Assembly: GCA_027858595.1 (NCBI GenBank)
Contig: JAQICK010000322.1
Coordinates: forward strand, 1 to 12,854
Origin: Melioribacteraceae bacterium
GTDB taxonomy: Bacteria; Bacteroidota; Ignavibacteria; Ignavibacteriales; Melioribacteraceae
Length of the DNA: 12,854 nucleotides
Reading direction: 5' to 3'
The position numbers and the translations under genes were made by a program. The first letter of the stretch is position 1; the number at the start of each line of letters is the position of its first letter. The notes under the pieces are model-generated. The model was not told the DNA's origin. It searched no databases and saw nothing but the letters and a program-made list of their open reading frames with translations. Below, piece by piece: positions 1-3,975 of this stretch.

Positions 1-40
1 GAAATTTTTCTGCTTTTTCGATAATTTCTTTGTCTTTCAT
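1..40 (-). CDS. 5' end of an unknown gene, cut by the left window edge
   Basis: Only the first 13 codons are visible, starting with ATG at 40-38 and reading MKDKEIIEKAEKF, a charged start likely to be helical. A clear ribosome binding site (AAAGGAG, minus strand, 51-57) lies about 10 nt before the ATG, and the start is 3 nt beyond the stop of the preceding gene, so this appears to be the next gene of the leftward early operon of the mobile element. Product unknown. Confidence 0.5.
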   Translation of the reverse strand, partial: MKDKEIIEKAEKF

Positions 41-43
41 TTT

Positions 44-241
44 TTAATTTCTCCTTTTATTTTCTATTTTGTCAAAGTGATATAAAATTGCGAACAAAGA
101 TTTATCCGAGAGATAATTATTTCCTTTAGTATTCACGCATGATCGGATTGTCCTTTTAATTTTCCTGATGCTTGGTATTTCTCGGTTTGGAGTTGCGTAA
201 CCGTTCCCAAGTCTTTTGAATCTGTGTCTTAGGGTTATCAT
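44..241 (-). CDS. small basic protein of unknown function (65 aa)
   Basis: This 65-residue protein is rich in Arg and Lys and has no membrane segment, Cys pair or motif that I recognise. It starts with ATG at 241, only 6 nt after the stop of the upstream 61-residue gene, and ends 3 nt before the next start, so it is packed like an operon member. Its own ribosome binding site is weak (GATGAAGT just before the ATG), which suggests translational coupling to the gene upstream. The basic character would suit nucleic-acid binding, but that is only a guess. It is a typical small early gene of a phage-like element. Confidence 0.5.
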   Translation of the reverse strand: MITLRHRFKRLGNGYATPNREIPSIRKIKRTIRSCVNTKGNNYLSDKSLFAILYHFDKIENKRRN

Positions 242-247
242 ACTTCA

Positions 248-433
248 TCATTCATTTGGTCGCTCAACTTTTATTTGGTGAAGTGAATCGTAACCTTTTC
301 GTTGAAGCTGGAGAATTTCGTTTCTCTCGGGTTTGTCAATCTTTTTGTCCCATATTTTGAAAATCATATTTGGAAAGAAACTAAAAAGAAAATATCCAGT
401 TACAACTCCAATAAAAAATATTAAATTATCCAT
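248..433 (-). CDS. small single-pass membrane protein (61 aa)
   Basis: Residues 3-25 form one hydrophobic helix rich in Phe, Ile and Val (IFFIGVVTGYFLFSFFPNMI), followed by a charged tail of about 35 residues that is probably cytoplasmic. A strong ribosome binding site, TAAGGAG, lies about 8 nt before the ATG at 433 and also holds the stop codon of a possible 28-codon frame upstream. It is followed 6 nt later by the 65-residue gene. One membrane helix plus a polar tail is common among small phage proteins such as superinfection-exclusion, inhibitor or spanin-like proteins, but nothing assigns this one to a known family. Confidence 0.6.
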   Translation of the reverse strand: MDNLIFFIGVVTGYFLFSFFPNMIFKIWDKKIDKPERNEILQLQRKGYDSLHQIKVERPNE

Positions 434-446
434 TTTTAAAAACTCC

Positions 447-533
447 TTATAATTCCATTTTTGTTATAAAAATATTTTCGACTAGAGCGATTGATTTATT
501 TCTAAAAGATTTTTCGATTTCGTATTTCTCCAT
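447..533 (-). CDS. possible 28-residue peptide
   Basis: An ATG at 533 opens a 28-codon frame (start MEKYEIEKSF) whose TAA overlaps the TAAGGAG ribosome binding site of the 61-residue membrane protein gene. That placement would suit a leader or coupled small gene. Against it, no ribosome binding site precedes the ATG, and a frame this short is easily found by chance in AT-rich DNA. The rest of the interval up to 665 holds no convincing gene: it is AT-rich noncoding sequence ending in the heptamer repeat. Confidence 0.22.
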   Translation of the reverse strand: MEKYEIEKSFRNKSIALVENIFITKMEL

Positions 534-665
534 TGTAGAAAAAAGGGTTTTGTTTTAATTTATTCCTTTAAAGTTTTTAATGAAGTGCGTTGCATAAATG
601 TTGTATTTGGTTTTGGAATTGAGCTGTGTTATTGCTGTGGATATTGGGGGATGCCAAGGAGAAGC

Positions 666-690
666 AATTATGAATTATGAATTATGAATT
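666..690. repeat. heptanucleotide tandem repeat (AATTATG)3
   Basis: Three exact AATTATG units followed by AATT. The stop codon (675-677) and last codons of the DUF4373-type protein gene lie inside the repeat. Short heptamer tandem repeats of this style are known as dispersed elements in several bacterial lineages. Confidence 0.85.
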
Positions 691-1589
691 GAAAATACAT
701 TGCTTAAAGATTCAGCTCCCCTAAAAAACTCATTTGTTTTATTTGGTTCAATTTCTTTATAGCTAAGATTAGCTGTTTTTATTACTGTTAGAATTTCTTC
801 GTGTTTTATTGAAATTGATTTGCGGATGTTTTGGAGGAGGAATTCCATTTTTACTCCACTCCCCTTGTTTAGTTTTTGGAAGATTTCTGTAAGGCAGTTT
901 TTAATATCTTGATCTGTTAGTTCTGGAGGAATTGTTTTTAGAATTTTTAGTATTGGGTTGATATGCTTGTGCTGGTTGGGATTTAGGATACGTGTATTTT
1001 GGATGTAAAGATTTTTGATATAGGTTTCTATTTTGTGAGTGTTTGGAAAAAGTGAAGTCCCGAGAAAAGTTTCCTCGTTTGGGGGAACTATCTCGTTTAC
1101 TTTACTTTCTTTTAATTTACTTTCTTTTACTTTACTTTCCTTTACTTTACTTTGTATGTTTTCAGATGTCTGAAAATTTTGGATAAATGAATTGATTGGT
1201 ATTTCAGAATTCTGAATTTCTGGTTCTGTGGTTTTTGCTTCGTAATCGGTTTTGTTTCTTACTCGTTTGCTCATTACTTTGCTGTAATTTTCTTGAACAG
1301 TTTCAGTAGTGATGATATCCCCTACTCTATTTATTAGTTCACAATCCTCGACGAGAAAATTTATGAAGTTGGTAAATTCATCATGCTGCATTTGGAAGAG
1401 GTCGAGGATATCTGCTACAATGAACTTTCGTGAGAGGTCCAGTTGACATTGATCGGAATCGGCAATCATGTTGTTTAGTGCCCAGAATTTGCCTTCTCCT
1501 TCCCATCCGTATTTGACACGAAGCATTTTGAATTTTGGGTGCTGGTGGGCGTTGGCGTAGTGCTGGTAGTGTGAGATGTTGTTTTTCAT
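675..1589 (-). CDS. phage replication-type protein with DUF4373 (Lin1244/Lin1753-like) N-terminal domain
   Basis: Counting from ATG 1589 (304 aa), residues 4 to about 105 resemble the Lin1244/Lin1753-like (DUF4373) domain: His/Tyr-rich start, then PKFKMLRVKYGWEGEGKFWAL and a helical stretch. This domain is typical of phage and plasmid early proteins thought to act in DNA replication, often beside primosome or helicase-loader genes. A hydrophilic linker with four KVKES-type pentapeptides follows (about 147-166), then a second helical domain (about 185-270). A GTG 30 nt upstream would add MPFRVFRGYL, but those codons lie in dispersed-repeat DNA, so I prefer the ATG. Neither start has a ribosome binding site, which is odd beside its neighbours. 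The C-terminus runs into an AATTATG repeat. The domain call is fairly firm; the exact role is inferred. Confidence 0.75.
   Translation of the reverse strand: MKNNISHYQHYANAHQHPKFKMLRVKYGWEGEGKFWALNNMIADSDQCQLDLSRKFIVADILDLFQMQHDEFTNFINFLVEDCELINRVGDIITTETVQENYSKVMSKRVRNKTDYEAKTTEPEIQNSEIPINSFIQNFQTSENIQSKVKESKVKESKLKESKVNEIVPPNEETFLGTSLFPNTHKIETYIKNLYIQNTRILNPNQHKHINPILKILKTIPPELTDQDIKNCLTEIFQKLNKGSGVKMEFLLQNIRKSISIKHEEILTVIKTANLSYKEIEPNKTNEFFRGAESLSNVFSIHNS
1096..1154. repeat. 15-bp imperfect tandem repeat inside the DUF4373 gene
   Basis: About four units of a 15-nt repeat (TTTACTTTACTTTC and close variants) encode the pentapeptides KVKES, KVKES, KLKES and KVNE in the linker. The unit is a multiple of three, so copy-number change would lengthen or shorten the linker without breaking the frame. 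Confidence 0.85.
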
Positions 1590-1595
1590 GAGATA

Positions 1596-1690
1596 GCCAC
1601 GAAAGACACGAAATGGCACGAAGAAAAAAAGAAAAGATGAAGTGCAAAGAGCAAAGAGAAGATGAACCGCAAGGGCGGAGAGACGCGAAG
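1596..1690. repeat. purine-rich degenerate dispersed repeat block
   Basis: The stretch combines several short near-repeats: CCACGAAAGACACGAAATGG, then GTGCAAAGAGCAAAGAG, then ACCGCAAGGGCGGAGAGACG. It is purine-rich on the plus strand and clearly different in texture from the surrounding AT-rich genes. Similar CACGAAG/CGCAAAG-type text occurs as dispersed intergenic repeats in many environmental bacteria; I recognise the style, not a named family. It abuts the start codon of the DUF4373 gene. Confidence 0.6.
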
Positions 1691-1694
1691 GAAT

Positions 1695-1738
1695 GGAACG
1701 CTGAAAAGACTGATTTGTGCTGATTGATTTTTAATCAT
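1695..1738. repeat. dispersed repeat, copy A (GGAACGC ... GCTGATTGATTTTT)
   Basis: It begins with GGAACGC (1695-1701), contains TGATT words, and ends with GCTGATTGATTTTT (1719-1732) at the 3' end of the zinc-ribbon gene. Copy B at 1980-2030 has the same start and end words. Confidence 0.65.
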
Positions 1739-1950
1739 TTTGGACTTACTCCATGTTTTCGATGTTTGGATGCATTAGGGCAAGTTGCGAAATGTGATGT
1801 GTGCTTTTTTGAATTAAATATTTCATAGCTGGCTATTTTATTTTCAAGAACAGATTCATAGTTGACTGGAATAAACTTTCCAGAAGTTGTTTTTAGAAAA
1901 ACTATTTTAGCTCCGCACGATTTACATGTTGCTAGTTTAGTTATTGTCAT
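1735..1950 (-). CDS. small zinc-ribbon protein of phage type (71 aa)
   Basis: The protein has a CKSC pair at residues 9-12 and a HFATC motif with H53 and C57, giving a C-X2-C ... H-X3-C set suited to binding one zinc ion. Between them lies a GKFIPVN segment. This layout (CxxCGAxIxxxxTxxGKxxPV ... SHFATCP) recurs in small phage and prophage proteins of unknown function, often near replication or recombination genes. The start is the ATG at 1950, with GGAGG (1961-1965, minus strand) 10 nt upstream. It lies in the leftward early operon between the winged-helix-like gene and the DUF4373 gene and is flanked on both sides by dispersed repeats. A nucleic-acid or protein-contact role is plausible but inferred. 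Confidence 0.75.
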   Translation of the reverse strand: MTITKLATCKSCGAKIVFLKTTSGKFIPVNYESVLENKIASYEIFNSKKHTSHFATCPNASKHRKHGVSPK

Positions 1951-1979
1951 TATATTTTTTCCTCCAAGAAAAAAGCATA

Positions 1980-2030
1980 GGAACGCAGATTTTTATGATT
2001 GTTATGATTTACGCTGATTGATTTTTCATT
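1980..2030. repeat. dispersed repeat, copy B (GGAACGC ... GCTGATTGATTTTT)
   Basis: It starts with GGAACGC (1980-1986), carries two TATGATT words, and ends with GCTGATTGATTTTT (2013-2026), reaching into the stop codon of the winged-helix-like gene. The 14-bp end word is identical to that of copy A, and both copies sit at gene 3' ends in the same orientation. Confidence 0.65.
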
Positions 2031-2355
2031 ATGCGACTTCTTTTGTGTTTTTAATAAATGCCATAACTGTTTTTACAACCTCCTTCCCTTTTGGGGTAAG
2101 GATGTAATTGATATTATATTTTTTAGATGCAGGGTTGAACTTGCTTGGTCTTATTGGATGGACTTGAATTAATATATTTTTAGCTGATGCTTTGAACTGC
2201 TCCGCAATTTGTAGAATTGGGATTTTTAGGAATTCTGAAATTTCATGGGAAGTAGCTTCACCGTATATCCACAGCGGAAGGAGACAATTTTCGAATTGTT
2301 TTTTTGATAAGCCTAGTTTTTCGTATTGGCTAATTCTGTTCACTTGATTTTCCAC
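2029..2355 (-). CDS. winged-helix-like DNA-binding protein (108 aa), unknown role
   Basis: Residues about 35-56 (TSHEISEFLKIPILQIAEQF) read as a helix-turn-helix, and YILTPKGKEVV at about 84-94 resembles the wing strand and following helix of winged-helix proteins (the TPKG turn is common in MarR- and PadR-like folds). The start is a GTG at 2355, supported by a GAGGTG ribosome binding site 5 nt upstream that overlaps the stop codon of the 34-residue peptide gene, so the two are closely coupled. The position in the early operon, after an RHH and an excisionase-like gene, suggests a regulatory or replication-accessory role. I do not recognise a specific family. Confidence 0.6.
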   Translation of the reverse strand: MENQVNRISQYEKLGLSKKQFENCLLPLWIYGEATSHEISEFLKIPILQIAEQFKASAKNILIQVHPIRPSKFNPASKKYNINYILTPKGKEVVKTVMAFIKNTKEVA

Positions 2356-2364
2356 AATTACACC

Positions 2365-2469
2365 TCATTTTATTTGTTTGTTAAATTTTATCAGTTGCAC
2401 AATCAGGAAAGGAGAAATAATTATAATTGTGCTTATAAGAACTAAGATTATTATGCAAAGAGTATTCAT
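2365..2469 (-). CDS. 34-residue single-pass membrane peptide
   Basis: An ATG at 2469 overlaps the TGA of the excisionase-like gene in an ATGA arrangement, a classic mark of translational coupling. The 34-codon product starts MNTLCIIILVLISTIIIISP and is almost entirely one Ile/Leu-rich membrane helix (about residues 3-27), ending in a short basic tail (KFNKQIK). Its TGA merges with the ribosome binding site of the next gene (TGAGGTG), so it fills the gap between its neighbours almost exactly. Short hydrophobic peptides of this kind include phage inhibitors of host membrane proteins, small toxins and holin-like peptides; none can be assigned here. Low-complexity composition weakens a purely coding argument; the coupling on both sides is the main support. 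Confidence 0.55.
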   Translation of the reverse strand: MNTLCIIILVLISTIIIISPFLIVQLIKFNKQIK

Positions 2470-2825
2470 ACAACTTGTTTCCTTTGATGAAACTTTTCGA
2501 CAAATGCTTTTGGATCGAAGCACTTGATAGATTCTTTTTCCGGAATATTAGAGGCTACATATACACTTCCCTCTTGGAATTTTCTAATATCTGCGAGTCT
2601 AAATCTGTAACGAGTATTTTGATTTTTATCCTTGTAAGTACGAGCTTTAAGATTTCCATTTTTAACATCCTCTATCACGCTTTCAGAACCTCTTTTCAAC
2701 AACTTGGATGCTTTGTTTAGGCTAACCTCTTCAATGCTATGTTGAGCCTCTCTGTCAATTAATTGAGTTAATATTTTACGCTGCTCAATTAGTTCATCCC
2801 ATATCATTTGTTGAGTAACCAACAT
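2466..2825 (-). CDS. excisionase-like / MerR-type HTH DNA-binding protein (119 aa)
   Basis: Residues about 6-33 form a charged helix, possibly a short coiled coil (DELIEQRKILTQLIDREAQH). Residues 35-83 look like a compact winged HTH of the excisionase/HTH_17 type: SLNKASKLLKRGSESVIEDV, then NGNLKART, a basic turn and YRFRLADIRKF as the last strand and helix. Such proteins in phage-like elements act as excisionases, directing the integrase to excise, or as early regulators. It is the second gene of the leftward operon, with AAGGG about 8 nt before the ATG, and its stop overlaps the start of the 34-residue peptide gene. The fold call is moderate; the excisionase role is inferred from the integrase in the same element. 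Confidence 0.6.
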   Translation of the reverse strand: MLVTQQMIWDELIEQRKILTQLIDREAQHSIEEVSLNKASKLLKRGSESVIEDVKNGNLKARTYKDKNQNTRYRFRLADIRKFQEGSVYVASNIPEKESIKCFDPKAFVEKFHQRKQVV

Positions 2826-2849
2826 TTCAATTTCCCTTAGTTGAAATTA

Positions 2850-3062
2850 TTAATTTGAATTAGTTTTTGTATAACCTTCTTGCTTAAGAGCTTTGAGTAG
2901 AATTCTTTCAGTAACGGTTTGGATGTTTCTTTCTTCTGAAACAGCTATGCTCCTGATAGTTTCGTGAATGCTTTGATGCACTTTAAGAAAGCCATATTTA
3001 GTATTTGGTTCTCGGGTTATTGGTCTGCCAACCTTCGATTTTTTTTCTTTTGCAATTGCCAT
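2850..3062 (-). CDS. ribbon-helix-helix (Arc-like) small regulator (70 aa)
   Basis: Residues about 23-58 fit a ribbon-helix-helix fold: a short strand (YGFLKV), a helix (SIHETIRSIAVSEE), a turn (RNI) and a second helix (QTVTERILLKALKQ). Dimers of this fold bind operators through the paired strands. The N-terminus is basic and contains a KVGRP sequence reminiscent of an AT-hook core (residues 10-14). It is the first gene of the leftward operon, with a good sigma70-like promoter starting transcription about 36 nt upstream, but no ribosome binding site before its ATG. By position it is the counterpart of a Cro-type early regulator and may bind the operators in the adjacent switch region. That role is inferred. 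Confidence 0.7.
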   Translation of the reverse strand: MAIAKEKKSKVGRPITREPNTKYGFLKVHQSIHETIRSIAVSEERNIQTVTERILLKALKQEGYTKTNSN

Positions 3063-3104
3063 AATATTTATTTATTATTGAATGAAATTATTATTAGTTG
3101 TTGC

Positions 3105-3133
3105 AATATAGTTTCTTGAAACGATTTTGTCAA
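3105..3133 (-). promoter_or_regulatory. sigma70-like early promoter for the leftward operon
   Basis: On the minus strand, a perfect TTGACA -35 box (3128-3133) and a TATATT -10 box (3105-3110) are separated by exactly 17 nt. Transcription should start near 3098, about 36 nt before the RHH gene. The spacer holds a GTTTC-AA-GAAAC palindrome, a natural place for a repressor to block RNA polymerase. Confidence 0.7.
3111..3122. promoter_or_regulatory. candidate operator, palindrome GTTTC-TT-GAAAC
   Basis: Perfect 5-bp inverted arms around a 2-bp centre, lying between the -35 and -10 boxes of the early promoter. A related, less symmetric copy (ATTTAATTGAAAT) lies at 3141-3153. Likely ligands are the adjacent HTH repressor or the RHH protein; which one cannot be told from the sequence. 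Confidence 0.5.
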
Positions 3134-3145
3134 GGGTTTTATTTA
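3116..3145 (+). promoter_or_regulatory. possible rightward promoter for the repressor gene
   Basis: On the plus strand, TTGAAA (3116-3121) and TATTTA (3140-3145) are 18 nt apart and would start transcription near 3152, ahead of the ATG at 3180. It overlaps the leftward promoter and both repeat units, as expected of a mutually exclusive switch, but the -10 box is poor. Confidence 0.3.
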
Positions 3146-3179
3146 ATTGAAATGTTTTGTCAATATTTTATGTGTGGTT

Positions 3180-3533
3180 ATGAAGAATAAAAAATATTAT
3201 AAAGAAGATTTAATTGATGCCATAATAGATAAATTTGGGTCGGTAGATGAATTAGCTAAACATTTAGGAACTTCACGACAAAATGTTTACGGTAAGATTG
3301 ATAGACAATCACGAGCTTTCATAAAGGAATTATTAGCATCGGGTATTGTGCTGAATGAAGGAATTCAAATAGGTAAATCGAATATAAAAAATAACAAAGG
3401 AGATATTACAATTGGGTCCAGTAATTCTTTGTTGGTTACTGAAATTGAAAATCTAAAAAGCGAAAATGCTATGCTTAGGGAAATAGTTAAAAGTAAGGAT
3501 GAGATTATTACTCTGCTAAAAAGCAACAAATAG
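3180..3533 (+). CDS. HTH repressor (phage CI-like, no peptidase domain), 117 aa
   Basis: Counting from ATG 3180, residues about 20-42 form a helix-turn-helix (SVDELAKHLGTSRQNVYGKI). A short strand-forming region with Gly/Asn turns follows (IQIGKSN ... GDITIGSSN, about 62-82), then a coiled coil (about 86-114, VTEIENLKSENAMLREIVKS) that probably drives oligomerisation. There is no S24-type autocleavage domain, so release would need another signal such as an antirepressor. A TTG at 3147 would add 11 residues but lies inside the operator repeat, so I chose the ATG. The gene is divergent from the early operon and shares its switch region, the usual place of a lysogeny repressor. Its promoter overlaps candidate operators, so autoregulation is likely. 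Confidence 0.7.
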   Translation: MKNKKYYKEDLIDAIIDKFGSVDELAKHLGTSRQNVYGKIDRQSRAFIKELLASGIVLNEGIQIGKSNIKNNKGDITIGSSNSLLVTEIENLKSENAMLREIVKSKDEIITLLKSNK

Positions 3534-3559
3534 CACAGACACTCAGGAGGGGTGCGGGA

Positions 3560-3886
3560 ATGGATGTGAAAAATTTAAGTATAGATGGTAACGCAGGTGA
3601 AGCCAGTGTGAGTACAACTAATAATTACTACAACGAATACTGCAAAGAACAAATAAAAGAAATTGAACGTAAGCTAAAAAAGAAAGACAAGCGGCTTAGA
3701 AAACTTACCAAACTTATTAAAGCCAAAACTAATACACTACTAAATTTAGAACTAGTAGTAAAAAACATGTTGCCAACGATTTATTATCATATAATTATGC
3801 AAGAACAAGGCAAGTGGCAAGATGCAAATGTAGTTCAGCATCAATTAAATTTATTTGAAGCTGTTAAGCAAGTTCCGGAATTATGA
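3560..3886 (+). CDS. coiled-coil protein without HTH, partner of the repressor gene (108 aa)
   Basis: The protein opens with a strand- and turn-rich stretch (NLSIDGNAGEASVSTTNNYY, about 5-24), then a strongly charged coiled coil (about 28-56, KEQIKEIERKLKKKDKRL), then a mixed helical end (about 60-108) with several aromatic and Gln residues. I do not recognise a family. The order of a Gly/Asn-rich strand region followed by a coiled coil mirrors the C-terminal half of the repressor just upstream, but the HTH is missing. It lies 26 nt downstream of the repressor and has a strong AGGAGG ribosome binding site (3545-3550) with 9-nt spacing. A modulator that forms mixed coiled coils with the repressor is one possible role; this is inference. 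Confidence 0.6.
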   Translation: MDVKNLSIDGNAGEASVSTTNNYYNEYCKEQIKEIERKLKKKDKRLRKLTKLIKAKTNTLLNLELVVKNMLPTIYYHIIMQEQGKWQDANVVQHQLNLFEAVKQVPEL

Positions 3887-3948
3887 CTAGAATGAATTAC
3901 ATAATAGAAAATGAAGATATACTCGAAAATATAACAATGAGAAATTGA
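3883..3948 (+). CDS. possible 21-codon frame in line with the integrase
   Basis: ATG at 3883 overlaps the TGA of the coiled-coil gene (ATGA) and opens a 21-codon frame (second Met at 3892, MNYIIENEDILENITMRN) that ends at TGA 3946-3948. It is in the same reading frame as the integrase, which has no other in-frame stop between 3949 and 5154. It could be a coupled leader peptide, a degraded upstream piece, or chance. Confidence 0.25.
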   Translation: MTRMNYIIENEDILENITMRN

Positions 3949-3975
3949 TTTTTAACACAATGCAGGATTCTGACA

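Larger units (their letters stand above)
3111..3171. repeat. tandem duplication of an approximately 30-bp switch unit
   Basis: Two adjacent units share the order TTT..TTGAAA, then TTTTGTCAA, then TTTTAT (unit 1: 3111-3142; unit 2: 3141-3171, with 1-2 nt gaps). The TTTTGTCAA words at 3125-3133 and 3155-3163 are identical and start exactly 30 nt apart, close to three helical turns. Confidence 0.6.

Noticed and set aside
1096..1154. Regular repeat that could suggest a CRISPR array
   Set aside because: The units are contiguous 15-mers with no spacers and encode an in-frame linker.
1381..1647. Minus-strand open frame of 88 codons overlapping the DUF4373 gene
   Set aside because: It lies in another frame of a gene with a recognisable domain, has an odd Arg/Pro/Cys-rich composition and no ribosome binding site.
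2475..2720. Plus-strand open frame of 81 codons
   Set aside because: Antisense to the excisionase-like gene, which has an HTH pattern and operon context; this frame has neither.
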